A stretch of DNA of 64,000 nt from positions 186,001 through 250,000 of the forward strand of contig JAUVXJ010000004.1 in the NCBI GenBank assembly GCA_030603665.1. The letters are read 5' to 3'. The position numbers and the translations under genes were made by a program. A model generated the notes under the pieces. That model saw only the letters and a program-made list of their open reading frames with translations. It did no database searches and was not told the DNA's origin. The stretch's first letter is position 1. Every line of letters starts with the position of its first letter. This DNA is from Chloroflexota bacterium. GTDB taxonomy: Bacteria > Chloroflexota > Anaerolineae > UBA7937 > B3-Chlor. Below, in pieces: positions 7,625 through 15,584 of this stretch.

Positions 7625-8821
7625 ATGAAGAACCTCTATCTCAAGCGGGTCTTGGCGTTGCTGCTAGCGAGTCTGCTGCTGGTTGTGGTAGTCCAACCGG
7701 CCGCTGCGGATGACACCACAGAAACACTCACCACGCGATGGTCAGGCGTGGGGAGATACGGCATTGTGGCCCAGGGAGTGGGTATGGATGGGGTTTCCAC
7801 AGGTGACATCTTTGGGCTCAACGTTCCCGGAACGGTCGTGGCAGCCTACCTGTATTGGGAAGGACATGACCATAGGTATAACGCGCCAGTCGGGGACAAC
7901 AACGTCGATCTCCGCGTAGATGGCGGCCCCGTCGTGACCTTGACCGCCGACGGCATTCACGGGCCGCTCGAATGGTACGGCAGTTTCGACCGAATTGCCT
8001 ACTGGGAAGACGTCACCTCTCTAGTTCTGTCGGGGAGCCACAACTACGAGGTGTCCGACTTGTCTATGGATGAGCACGACGGTGCGGGCTTGATAGTGGT
8101 CTATGAGAACGCGGCGCTGCCCGTGGCCTATGTGGAGATCCAGGACGGCCTCGATCGGGCGTTTCGCACTTGGACCCCCCCAGAACGGGGTGAGACGGCG
8201 GTGAACTGCTTCCAGTTCGATGCCCTGGCAACGCCTCGACCGTTGGACCTTGCGGCCTTCGTGGGTGGCATCGAGCCTATGCCCGACTTGAAATGGGGGG
8301 ACCGCCCGAACGCGATATGGTACAGAACGGGGACAGGCACCACTCCGACCGACATGTTGAACGCGGAGTTCGCGGCTCCGCCTTGGAACCGCGACCCGCT
8401 GATCAAGCTGCTGGACAAGGTGCCGACCGCGCCTGGAGACTTCGCCTTGACGGCCAGTGATGGCGGCAAGTGGGATACATACACCAACAGCATCGTTATC
8501 AATCCTGGCGAAACCTGGGCCTGCTTCCAGTTGGAGTCAGCCTACCTGCCAACGCCGATCAACACTTGCTCACCTGAGGACCCAGTGCTCGGTTGCTGTC
8601 CACAGCCCACCAAGGGCACAAATGGGTATTGCCGACAAGCCAGCTTTGTGGGACTAGCTCTTGCGGGGGTTGTTGAGCTTGAGCAGCCAATACCACCAGA
8701 ACCAATACCACCAGTAGTGGAGGAAGAGTTCGTCCCCGAACCAGGCTCGATTCTGCTCCTGGGCAGCGGTCTTGCTGGTCTGGCAGGATATGCCACTCTG
8801 AGATGGAGGACGAGAGAGTAG
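7625..8821 (+). CDS. PEP-CTERM-like secreted protein, DUF3344-like
   Basis: A 398-residue exported protein. Signal peptide about residues 1-31 (MKNLYLKRVLALLLASLLLVV to AAAD). The mature domain has NVPGTVVAAYLYWEGHD, a VDLRVDGGPVVTLTADG strand and DEHDGAGLIVVYEN, which resembles the DUF3344 family of archaeal and bacterial surface proteins; I would want a profile search. A proline-rich linker (PIPPEPIPPVVEEE) leads to VPEPGSILLLGSGLAG and a basic tail. Start 7625 is placed at the signal peptide, with GGGAGTGGGAG upstream. Promoter and terminator are of the array type but leader and signal peptide are not, so the 5' coding module was swapped. Confidence 0.82.
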   Translation: MKNLYLKRVLALLLASLLLVVVVQPAAADDTTETLTTRWSGVGRYGIVAQGVGMDGVSTGDIFGLNVPGTVVAAYLYWEGHDHRYNAPVGDNNVDLRVDGGPVVTLTADGIHGPLEWYGSFDRIAYWEDVTSLVLSGSHNYEVSDLSMDEHDGAGLIVVYENAALPVAYVEIQDGLDRAFRTWTPPERGETAVNCFQFDALATPRPLDLAAFVGGIEPMPDLKWGDRPNAIWYRTGTGTTPTDMLNAEFAAPPWNRDPLIKLLDKVPTAPGDFALTASDGGKWDTYTNSIVINPGETWACFQLESAYLPTPINTCSPEDPVLGCCPQPTKGTNGYCRQASFVGLALAGVVELEQPIPPEPIPPVVEEEFVPEPGSILLLGSGLAGLAGYATLRWRTRE

Positions 8822-8848
8822 GCGGCTTTCTAGAGTCTAGTCACTCCA

Positions 8849-8880
8849 AGGGCCGTCCCCGTGCGGGATGGCCCTTCTCT
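8849..8880 (+). terminator. intrinsic terminator of PEP-CTERM gene 6
   Basis: AGGGCCGTCC / GGATGGCCCT; a C-G pair replaces the U-G pair of the other copies. T-run is weaker (TTCTCTAG). Confidence 0.8.
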
Positions 8881-8903
8881 AGTTGGGCAGAGTTCAATAG
8901 GAC

Positions 8904-8975
8904 GAGGCTCCGCTGTTCTGGAGGAGAAAGACCAGGGTGTAACCTAACCCTTGACAATCAACTCGACGGGGCCTC
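8904..8975. repeat. spaced inverted repeat, cassette copy 7
   Basis: Arms GAGGCTCCG (8904-8912) and CGGGGCCTC (8967-8975). The sequence from about 8883 to 8955 closely matches 3574-3648 upstream of gene 2. Confidence 0.7.
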
Positions 8976-9035
8976 AAGGGGATTGTAGCATCAGGGGGAG
9001 GCATCAGCAATTCACCCTGAGAGTGTCCCAAGGGG

Positions 9036-9064
9036 TTGACAAGGACTCAGAAATGTGCTATACT
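9036..9064 (+). promoter_or_regulatory. sigma-70-type promoter of PEP-CTERM gene 7
   Basis: TTGACA, 17-bp spacer, TATACT; upstream palindrome degenerate (CCCAAGGGG). Confidence 0.9.
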
Positions 9065-9112
9065 GTGGACGAGATCGGACGATGTAGCGTAGACTGCAAG
9101 GAGGTAGGGGAG

Positions 9113-9664
9113 ATGAGACCGAGATGGTTGTTGCTGGCGGTTAGTGTGATCTGTCTGCTGGTGCTGGCCCCGGCCACGGCGCTGTCGGCGGGATTACCGC
9201 TGGACCTGGGCGGCCAGGTCTGGTACGACACGAACCAGAACGGTACCCAGGACGCAGGCGAGCCTGGAGTGTCCGGGATGTATGTTGAGCTGTTCCCGAA
9301 CACCGACTGCACCGGATCTGGCGTGGGCAACGGCATCACCGATGCCAACGGATTCTATCTCTTCCCTAACGTGTTTATGGGTGACTATTGCCTGGAGTTC
9401 TCTAACATCCCGGTGGGCTGGGATATCACGCCGCAGGACCAGGGGCTCGATGACAGCATCGACTCCGATGTCGACCCCAAGACTCGCCAGATAACGGGCA
9501 TTGCCCTGATGAACCAAGACGATCTGGACGAGGACATGGGGCTGTTTGAGCCGGTGGAGGAGGTAGAGGAGTTCGTCCCTGAGCCGGGCACGATAATGCT
9601 CTTGGGCAGCGGCCTGGCTGGCCTGGCAGGATACGCCACCCTGCGCTGGAGGGAGAGAGAGTAA
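9113..9664 (+). CDS. PEP-CTERM-like secreted protein with SdrD B-like repeat
   Basis: A 183-residue exported protein. The signal peptide MRPRWLLLAVSVICLLVLAP is shared with the 2614 and 4672 genes. The mature part is one SdrD B-like (Cna-B/SpaA-type) domain, with the hallmark VWYDTNQNGTQDAGEPGVSG opening, a TDANGFYLFPNV strand and an acidic calcium-type DSDVDPK segment. The C-terminus is EEFVPEPGTIMLLGSGLAG then basic RWRERE. GGAGGTAGGGG precedes the ATG at 9113. The domain usually builds stalks in surface adhesins; a single copy on a PEP-CTERM anchor suggests a cell-envelope protein. The terminator that follows is degenerate, so it may be co-transcribed with the next gene. Confidence 0.88.
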   Translation: MRPRWLLLAVSVICLLVLAPATALSAGLPLDLGGQVWYDTNQNGTQDAGEPGVSGMYVELFPNTDCTGSGVGNGITDANGFYLFPNVFMGDYCLEFSNIPVGWDITPQDQGLDDSIDSDVDPKTRQITGIALMNQDDLDEDMGLFEPVEEVEEFVPEPGTIMLLGSGLAGLAGYATLRWRERE

Positions 9665-9694
9665 GCCACTCAACACAACCTGGATACTACGAGA

Positions 9695-9721
9695 AGGGCT
9701 GTCCCTTTGAGGGATTGCCCA
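9695..9721 (+). terminator. degenerate copy of the array terminator
   Basis: Left arm AGGGCTGTCC is kept, right arm is GGATTGCCCA, and there is no T-run. Probably inactive, allowing read-through into the gene at 9807, which has no array-type promoter. Confidence 0.6.
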
Positions 9722-9806
9722 TTGTGGTCGGCTGGCGACCTGTGACGCAGGCCGGTCCTCTGCCCGGAAATGTAGGACCCAACATGGACAACAAGGAGGT
9801 GGAAAG

Positions 9807-10295
9807 ATGAAGAAGCGTCGGCTGGTGGCGGTGACCGTTTCGGCTCTCCTGACCCTGATGATCCCGCTCACAGTCTGGGCTAGCTCTCATCTGAAAGGCG
9901 ACGTCACCTACCATGGCGCAAAGACTGGCACCGTCAAGGTGGTGGCGCTGAAGAACAACTCACCCGTCATGTGGACGGACGAGTTTGTTGTCACCGGTCC
10001 TGGGACCTATCCCTATGACATCTCTCTGGGTACCACCGACATCAATCGGGCCTGCGCCTTCATGGATCTGGCCGGCGACGGCTGGCCTCCTGAGGCAGAG
10101 GAGCCGCAAGGCTGCTACCTCGGCACGTTTGACTTCAGCGGCGGATACCTGCAAGGGATAGATATCCTCCTTGAAGACCCCGTGGTTGAGGAAGAGGAAG
10201 AATTTGTCCCCGAGCCAGGATCAATCCTGCTCCTGGGTAGCGGTCTCGCCGGTCTGGCGGGCTACGCCACCTTGCGCTGGAGGCAGAGAGAGTAA
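9807..10295 (+). CDS. PEP-CTERM-like secreted protein, gene 8
   Basis: A 162-residue exported protein. Signal peptide MKKRRLVAVTVSALLTLMI to about residue 27 (WASS). The mature domain (VTYHGAKTGTVKVVALKNN, GPGTYPYDISLGTTDINRAC) looks like a small beta-sandwich of the carboxypeptidase-regulatory or Cna-B kind, but I cannot name it firmly. The tail has a run of glutamates, then FVPEPGSILLLGSGLAGLAG and RWRQRE. ACAAGGAGGTGG lies just upstream of the ATG. It has no obvious TTGACA/TATACT promoter; expression by read-through from the 9113 gene is plausible. Confidence 0.82.
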   Translation: MKKRRLVAVTVSALLTLMIPLTVWASSHLKGDVTYHGAKTGTVKVVALKNNSPVMWTDEFVVTGPGTYPYDISLGTTDINRACAFMDLAGDGWPPEAEEPQGCYLGTFDFSGGYLQGIDILLEDPVVEEEEEFVPEPGSILLLGSGLAGLAGYATLRWRQRE

Positions 10296-10325
10296 GCCAC
10301 TCAACACAACCTGGATACTACGAGA

Positions 10326-10357
10326 AGGGCTGTCCCCTTGAGGGATGGCCCTTTTCT
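10326..10357 (+). terminator. intrinsic terminator closing the PEP-CTERM array
   Basis: AGGGCTGTCC / GGATGGCCCT with TTTTCTG tail. The following bases up to about 10389 match the intergenic module at 6484-6512, marking the right edge of the array. Confidence 0.88.
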
Positions 10358-10385
10358 GTTTGGGCGGCAAACCTACAACAGCTTG

Positions 10386-10679
10386 TCAACGGGTGAATGT
10401 AGACTGTGCGCCCTCTCTATGTTGCCGCCGCGCGAGATAGGCTTTGACATGATGAGCGGTCATCTCCCTTGGGGACTTGATGCCATGGTGCCGCAACCAT
10501 CCCACAAAGGTGCCGAGTGTGTGCACATGGTGGGTCATGGTCTTGGGCGTACACCTCGCGGCCTCACGGTCCAACAAGAAGGCTTCACAGTGGAGGTCAA
10601 GAGGGGCAAAGGGGCCCGAGTCATGAAGCGTAAGACGCAGTGTGGGCACAGGAAGACCCTCCTTTGCATGGGTCACCAC
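10386..10679 (-). pseudogene. tyrosine recombinase N-terminal remnant
   Basis: A 97-residue frame. Residues about 30-90 (FLLDREAARCTPKTMTHHVH, TFVGWLRHHGI, MTAHHVKAYLARRQHR) match the SAM-like core-binding domain that begins phage-type tyrosine integrases. No catalytic domain (R, H-x-x-R, Y) follows; the stop lies inside the array's repeated intergenic module. It is therefore a 5' fragment, likely non-functional. It lies just downstream of a truncated tRNA-Gly on the same strand, an arrangement expected of an element that once used that tRNA as attachment site. Confidence 0.65.
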
Positions 10680-10717
10680 GCTTGGGAGGGCTCATCTTCC
10701 TATCAATTGCGGCGGTA

Positions 10718-10760
10718 CCTGCTTGGAAGGCCGATGCTTTGCCAACTAAGCTACTCCCGC
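10718..10760 (-). pseudogene. truncated tRNA-Gly (UCC) fragment
   Basis: The minus strand reads like the first 43 bases of tRNA-Gly: acceptor 5' half GCGGGAG, a D-arm with AGTTGGCAAAGC, and an anticodon loop CTTCCAA (anticodon UCC). The 3' side of the anticodon stem is mispaired (one G-A) and there is no T-arm or 3' acceptor half; unrelated sequence follows and leads into the integrase remnant. Probably a broken tRNA gene in tandem with tRNA-Pro. Confidence 0.6.
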
Positions 10761-10787
10761 CCGAGTGCTGGCTAGCAGCCAGCTCAG

Positions 10788-10860
10788 TCGGGGTGATAGG
10801 ACTTGAACCTACGACCTCGGCGTCCCAAACGCCGCGCGCTTCCACCTGCGCCACACCCCG
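10788..10860 (-). tRNA. tRNA-Pro (UGG)
   Basis: The minus strand folds as a complete cloverleaf: acceptor CGGGGTG/CACCCCG with discriminator A, anticodon stem CGGCG/CGCCG around loop TTTGGGA (anticodon UGG), and T-loop GTTCAAGTC. CCA is not encoded. A strong promoter lies just upstream. Confidence 0.93.
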
Positions 10861-10871
10861 ATTCACATACT

Positions 10872-10900
10872 ATTATAGAGGATCGCTGCCCAAACGTCAA
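10872..10900 (-). promoter_or_regulatory. promoter of the tRNA-Pro gene
   Basis: On the minus strand TTGACG (10900-10895), 17-bp spacer, TATAAT (10877-10872); the tRNA begins 12 bases later. Confidence 0.85.
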
Positions 10901-10969
10901 GCACCCGTTGGCAGGTGCACGCGATTGTGATAACATATTGTGGCCCCAAAACCGTCACGACAGGAAGAG

Positions 10970-12193
10970 ATGCCGCTCAAGCCCAAACTGCGAGACGTGG
11001 AAGCACATGTCGTCAATCAGTCCGGACAGCAGGGCATCCTGCTGCGTGATCCCCTGCGTCTCGCTGACCGGGCCGTCTTTGTGCCTCTGTCCGTTGCTCC
11101 CCTGCTCCAATTGTGCGACGGCACTCGTGACCAGGCGGCGTTGCGGGCATCTCTGGCGGTGAGGGCAGGGGTTCAGATCGGACCGGCAGTGCTGGAACAG
11201 GTGCTTACGCAAATGGACGAAGCCTTGGTCTTGGACAATGACCGCTTTGCCAAGGCGTACGATGCCGCACTGCATGATTTCCGAACCGCTACGCACCGCG
11301 CACCGATCCTGGCCGGGCAGGGTTATCCCGCGGACCCTGGTGAATTGGAGGCGACGTTACGAAGCTACATGACCGCAGTTGACCGAGGTGACAGGCTCCC
11401 GGAGGCGCCGGAGCGCGACATTCGAGGCTTGGTCAGCCCGCACATTGACTTCGAACGGGGCGGTCCTGTGTACGCCCAGGTCTGGCAGAGAGCCGCCAGG
11501 GCGATCAGGGAGGCTGAGCTGGCTATCATCTTCGGCACCGACCACATAGACGGCGCCAGCCTCACGCTCACGCATCAGAGGTACGCCACGCCTTGGGAGG
11601 CACTGCCCACTGCGAATAGCATCGTGGACCAGGTTGCCCGTGCTGTGGGGGCTGAGGCCGCCTTCGGCGCGGAACTCCATCATCGCACCGAGCACTCCAT
11701 CGAGTTGGCGGTAGTGTGGCTGCACCACATGCTGGGTGGCGAGAAGTGCCAGCTGGTGCCGGTGCTGTGCGGAGGGTTCCGGGAGTACATCGCGGGCGAC
11801 ACGAGCCCCGCGGAGGACGAGGTGCTCACCGGCGCTCTGGAGGTGCTGAGGGACGCCGCCGCCGCGTACAAGACTGTCGTCATCGCCGCGGGGGATCTGG
11901 CTCATGTCGGGCCTGCGTTCGGCGATCGATACCCCATCGACATCCTGGAGAAGGCACGCCTGAAGACGGCCGACGAGAGATTGATGTCCTCTATCTGCAG
12001 CGGCGACGTGGATGGGTTCCTGGAACTGATAAGGAGCGACGGTGACCGGAGTCGCATCTGCGGGTTGCCACCGATATACATGGCCCTTTCGGTCTTGGGT
12101 GACACAGATGGTACGATCACGGGCTATGCCCAGTGCCCTGCAGATCAGGCGTCGGGCTCGTATGTGTCGATCTGCGGGATTGTGTGGCGCTAA
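10970..12193 (+). CDS. Memo-family protein (AmmeMemoRadiSam system protein B) with N-terminal extension
   Basis: A 407-residue soluble protein. The C-terminal part (about 130-407) is the MEMO1 fold: LVSPHIDFERGGPVYAQVW carries the metal-binding His, followed by IIFGTDHID, RTEHSIELAVVWLHHM and the ending IAAGDLAHVGPAFGD. Memo proteins resemble non-haem-iron aromatic dioxygenases and occur with AMMECR1 and a radical SAM gene, neither of which is here. The first 110 residues form an extra PqqD-like or winged-helix-like region seen in some bacterial homologues. The ATG at 10970 is preferred to the in-frame GTG at 10940 because AGGAAG precedes it. Its stop lies 6 bp from the convergent oxidoreductase gene. 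Confidence 0.82.
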   Translation: MPLKPKLRDVEAHVVNQSGQQGILLRDPLRLADRAVFVPLSVAPLLQLCDGTRDQAALRASLAVRAGVQIGPAVLEQVLTQMDEALVLDNDRFAKAYDAALHDFRTATHRAPILAGQGYPADPGELEATLRSYMTAVDRGDRLPEAPERDIRGLVSPHIDFERGGPVYAQVWQRAARAIREAELAIIFGTDHIDGASLTLTHQRYATPWEALPTANSIVDQVARAVGAEAAFGAELHHRTEHSIELAVVWLHHMLGGEKCQLVPVLCGGFREYIAGDTSPAEDEVLTGALEVLRDAAAAYKTVVIAAGDLAHVGPAFGDRYPIDILEKARLKTADERLMSSICSGDVDGFLELIRSDGDRSRICGLPPIYMALSVLGDTDGTITGYAQCPADQASGSYVSICGIVWR

Positions 12194-12199
12194 CCCAGG

Positions 12200-14083
12200 T
12201 CAGGCTGGCGGCGCCTGGAATGTTTCCAGGTCCGCCAACAGGAAGTCCATTCCCAGCTCGCAGAGCCTCTCCTCGCTCGGAATGGTACTCCGGGGGTCCC
12301 AGCCGACGCGGTCCAGGAACTCCCTGCGCATGGTCTCATAGTCGACGGTGATACCCTTGAGTCTGCCGGCTTGAAGGGGTGGCTGCCCCACCATACGGCC
12401 TGGCACATTTCGTGCCAGTGGGTTATGGCCCTCGCGCAGGTTGAAGACGTGGCGCATGGTGGCGATGCGCTCACCCACCTCCCAGATGTCTTCCAGCGTA
12501 TAGTCCCACCCTGTCACCGCCGTGAGCTGTTTCGGGATCAGCTCGATGTGATAGACATAGTGACCGAACATGCACAGTCCCGCTGAGTTGACCACGTGCA
12601 TCGACGTCATCAGCTTGTAGAAATCCTCGGCCTGCCCGTGATACTCGTACTTCGTCTTGGTGCCACGCACCTTGATCCCCGGTGGTGGCCATCCCCCACC
12701 CTGGGTATGGCGGCCCGGCGTGGCATCGGAGAGGTAGGTCGTGGCCAGAGCGGGCATGAATCTCGGGTCGTGACCGGGTAGCTCTTCACCGGCGACGTGG
12801 ATGGCATACTGTTCCGCATCGCGCCCGATCCTCTCGGCAGCTGTCTTTACGCCATCGGCCAGGACATCTCCAAACCCCTCGCGCCTGCCGATCTTCCCCG
12901 CGAGCGCGATGATGGCTGAGTCATTGCCCCACGTCAATTCAAGACCGTCGGCATCGTGGATGCTGATGATGCCCTCTTCGAAGCATTCCATGGCAAAGGC
13001 GATGGTTGCTCCCGTAGATATTGTATCCAGTCCGTACTCGTTGCAGATCTCGTTGGCCTTGACGATGGACTCCAGGTTGTCGTTGAGGAGATCGGTGCCG
13101 AAGGACCATAGCGTTTCATACTCCGGCTTGTGCCCCAGGGAATCGGGCGTGGCAGATAGTGCATACTGGCCCGCACCTACCTTGACCCACCCACCACACG
13201 CGATAGGACAGCCCCAGCATGCGTACCTTCGCTCCTGCAAGGCGACCACGGCATCCTCGCCGATCTTCTCGGCTCTCTCCAATGGGAAGTCGACCGGGCC
13301 TGCTCCTCCCCAGTTTCTGACTGGGGAATCTCCACTGCGCGCCGAGGCGACCGTGCCGGAGCAGGTTCCGTACTCGTGAAGGGATGAGGCGAAGCTGCTC
13401 GCTTTTTCAAGGTACTCCCTTCGGAGGGTTCGGATGGCTTCGGCATCGGCCACGGGCACCTTCAATCTGCCCTTGACCACGATCGCTTTCAGCTTCTTGG
13501 CACCCATCACTGCTCCCAGGCCGCTACGGCCTGCCGCACGTCCCCGGTCGTTGACCACACAAGCCAAGAGGGACTTCTGCTCGCCAGAGGTGCCAATGGA
13601 GACGATCTGCACATCGTTGCCGTGTTCGGATTTGAGCGCTTCCTCCAGCGCGGATACGTTCTTGCCCCAGAGGTGAGTCGCGTCTCGCAGCTCCGCACGA
13701 TCCTCGTTGACGAACAGATATACTGGTCGCTCCGAGATCCCACTGGCCAGAATGCCGTCGAAGCCAGCGAACTTCAGACGCGGGCCGAAGTGACCACCTG
13801 CGTTGGCATCTCCCCAGGTGTGCGTCTTTGGAGACTTGCCGAGAACGGTGAATCTAGAACCGATGAGCGCAGGGGTGCCAGTGAGGGGTCCAGTCATGAA
13901 GCCCAGGATGTTCTCCGGCCCGAGGGGGTCCACGCGAGGGGGCATGCGGTGGTAGAGCAGGTAAGCCCCCACTCCGTAGCCGCCAATGTACTGCCGGCAG
14001 ACGCTCTCATCGAGGGGCTCTTCTTCCAGTGTGCCGCTGGAAAGGTCCACGTTCAGCAGCTTGCCCATGTAGCCGCCTGACAT
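12200..14083 (-). CDS. aldehyde:ferredoxin oxidoreductase family (tungstopterin) enzyme
   Basis: A 627-residue enzyme of full AOR length. The N-terminal domain includes GGYGVGAYLLYHRMPP and GRAAGRSGLGAVMGAKKLKA, typical of tungstopterin binding. The [4Fe-4S] ligands are the CxxCxxxC cluster ACWGCPIACGG near residue 287 and a later Cys in SAGLCMFG. AORs oxidise aldehydes to acids with ferredoxin as acceptor, using a W-bis-pyranopterin cofactor, in the anaerobic cytoplasm. GGAGGAG lies upstream of the ATG. Substrate cannot be told; subfamilies include FOR, GOR and benzoyl-CoA-related forms. No pterin-cofactor or ThiS-like gene is adjacent. Confidence 0.92.
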   Translation of the reverse strand: MSGGYMGKLLNVDLSSGTLEEEPLDESVCRQYIGGYGVGAYLLYHRMPPRVDPLGPENILGFMTGPLTGTPALIGSRFTVLGKSPKTHTWGDANAGGHFGPRLKFAGFDGILASGISERPVYLFVNEDRAELRDATHLWGKNVSALEEALKSEHGNDVQIVSIGTSGEQKSLLACVVNDRGRAAGRSGLGAVMGAKKLKAIVVKGRLKVPVADAEAIRTLRREYLEKASSFASSLHEYGTCSGTVASARSGDSPVRNWGGAGPVDFPLERAEKIGEDAVVALQERRYACWGCPIACGGWVKVGAGQYALSATPDSLGHKPEYETLWSFGTDLLNDNLESIVKANEICNEYGLDTISTGATIAFAMECFEEGIISIHDADGLELTWGNDSAIIALAGKIGRREGFGDVLADGVKTAAERIGRDAEQYAIHVAGEELPGHDPRFMPALATTYLSDATPGRHTQGGGWPPPGIKVRGTKTKYEYHGQAEDFYKLMTSMHVVNSAGLCMFGHYVYHIELIPKQLTAVTGWDYTLEDIWEVGERIATMRHVFNLREGHNPLARNVPGRMVGQPPLQAGRLKGITVDYETMRREFLDRVGWDPRSTIPSEERLCELGMDFLLADLETFQAPPA

Positions 14084-14270
14084 CTTCTTCTCCTCCTACT
14101 ACAACGTGTTCCCGATTATCATATCACAACAGCGCTGATCCTCCATGGCGAGGAATTGTAGCTTGCGACTGGTGGTTTGACAAGTAGTGGCTGCCCTTCC
14201 TGAGCCTCGCCAGATGAGCATGCGCAGGGTATAATACGGGGGCATTCTCGGAACCGTGCGTGGAGGGGTG

Positions 14271-15584
14271 ATGTCCAGAGGCGAGTACACGGTGCCCTTC
14301 GGCAAGGGCGAATTGAGTTTCGATCTGCCTCCGGGGTTCAACGAGGCGACGGTGGTGGAGTCCGCCACAGTACCGCCTCTGCCGGATGTGAGCGCCAGCA
14401 TCCAATCGGCCTTGGACAGCCCTATCGGGTCTCAGCCGTTCCGGGAGTTGGCGAGACGCGGCGACAGGGTATGCATGGTCATCACGGACATGACCCGTCC
14501 TTGCCCGGATCATCTCCTGGTGCCTCCCATGCTCGAAGCGCTTCAGCAGTCAGGGGTGGCCAGAGAGGACATTACGATCCTCGTTGGCGTGGGCATGCAT
14601 CGGCCAAGCACCCAGGAGGAGAAGGTCATCAAGCTGGGGGCAGATGTGGCGGAAGAGTACGACGTCCGGGATTCTGATCCCCTGGACGCAGAGAAGCTCG
14701 TAGACCTGGGGTTGACCTCTAACGGGGTACCGGCGGTGGTGAGCAAGGCGGCCCGTGAGGCCGATTTGTTGATAGCCACTGGAGTTGTGGAGCCGCACCT
14801 CTACGCAGGATACAGTGGTGGCCGCAAGGCGGTGGCCATTGGCGCTGGCGGGGAACGCACCATCGAGGTGACGCACAGCCCTCAGATGCTGGATCAGCCG
14901 GGTACGCGCCTAGGGATGATCGAAGGCAACCCTTTCCATCGGGCGGTGAGCGAGATAGCCAACAAGGCTGGATTGCGCTTCATTCTCAATGTGGTACTCG
15001 ATGACATTGGCAGAGTGGTGTCGCTAGGTGCAGGCGAACCAGAGTTGACCTTTCGGCAGTTGGTGCGGAGTGCAAGGAGCTGCTATGAGGCGCCGATCTC
15101 TCATCGATTTGATGTGGTGATTGGCGGCGTTGGGCATCCCAAAGACGTGAATCTCTATCAGGCGTCCCGCGTCGCGACGAATCTCTTCTTCGCGCCCACG
15201 CCTGTAGTGAAGGATGGTGGCACGATAATCATGCCGGCTCCCTGTCAGGAGGGAGTGGGGCAGGGTCTGGGCGAGAAGAGGTTCCTCGAGATAATGGAGC
15301 AGTCCCGTGACGCGACGCAGGTAGTCGAGGCTGCCCGCAAGGAGGGGTACCCAGCCGGAGGGCAACGGGCGTTCGTCTTAGGCAAGGTGCTTGAGGCGTG
15401 TGAGGTGGTGGTGGTGGGCTGCGAGCATCCTGCACTCGTTGAGGGGCTCAAGATGATCCCTGCCCAGGACATGGACGAGGCTATGAGGTTCGTGGAGCGA
15501 AAGCATGACGCAGGCGCCGACGTGCTGGTGGTGCCTCACGCTCTGCATACTCTGCCGGTGGTGGGAGGATCAGACCGTCAATAG
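14271..15584 (+). CDS. larA: LarA-family nickel-pincer racemase/epimerase
   Basis: A 437-residue protein of the lactate racemase family (DUF2088). All four key residues of the Lactobacillus enzyme appear with correct spacing: a His in VGVGMHRPS, then His-(9)-Lys in EPHLYAGYSGGRK, then a His 16 residues later in EVTHSP; the Lys carries the pincer nucleotide and the histidines bind Ni or act as acid/base. The family racemises lactate or other 2-hydroxy acids; the true substrate is uncertain. LarB, LarC and LarE, needed for the cofactor, are not in the window. The ATG at 14271 is chosen for its GGAGGGG site; GTG at 14256 is an alternative. Confidence 0.88.
   Translation: MSRGEYTVPFGKGELSFDLPPGFNEATVVESATVPPLPDVSASIQSALDSPIGSQPFRELARRGDRVCMVITDMTRPCPDHLLVPPMLEALQQSGVAREDITILVGVGMHRPSTQEEKVIKLGADVAEEYDVRDSDPLDAEKLVDLGLTSNGVPAVVSKAAREADLLIATGVVEPHLYAGYSGGRKAVAIGAGGERTIEVTHSPQMLDQPGTRLGMIEGNPFHRAVSEIANKAGLRFILNVVLDDIGRVVSLGAGEPELTFRQLVRSARSCYEAPISHRFDVVIGGVGHPKDVNLYQASRVATNLFFAPTPVVKDGGTIIMPAPCQEGVGQGLGEKRFLEIMEQSRDATQVVEAARKEGYPAGGQRAFVLGKVLEACEVVVVGCEHPALVEGLKMIPAQDMDEAMRFVERKHDAGADVLVVPHALHTLPVVGGSDRQ

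Noticed and set aside
2400..9070. CRISPR array or transposon inverted repeats in the 2.4-9 kb region
   Set aside because: Repeats are 60-190 bp apart from genes, not short equal repeats with spacers; there are no cas genes or transposase, and the repeats coincide with promoters and terminators.
10338..10775. plus-strand frame of 145 residues
   Set aside because: Opposite to the integrase remnant and the tRNA-Gly fragment; mostly terminator and shadow sequence.
13960..14235. strong promoter for larA
   Set aside because: A TATAAT lies at 14230-14235 but no acceptable -35 at the proper distance was found; not listed as a feature.
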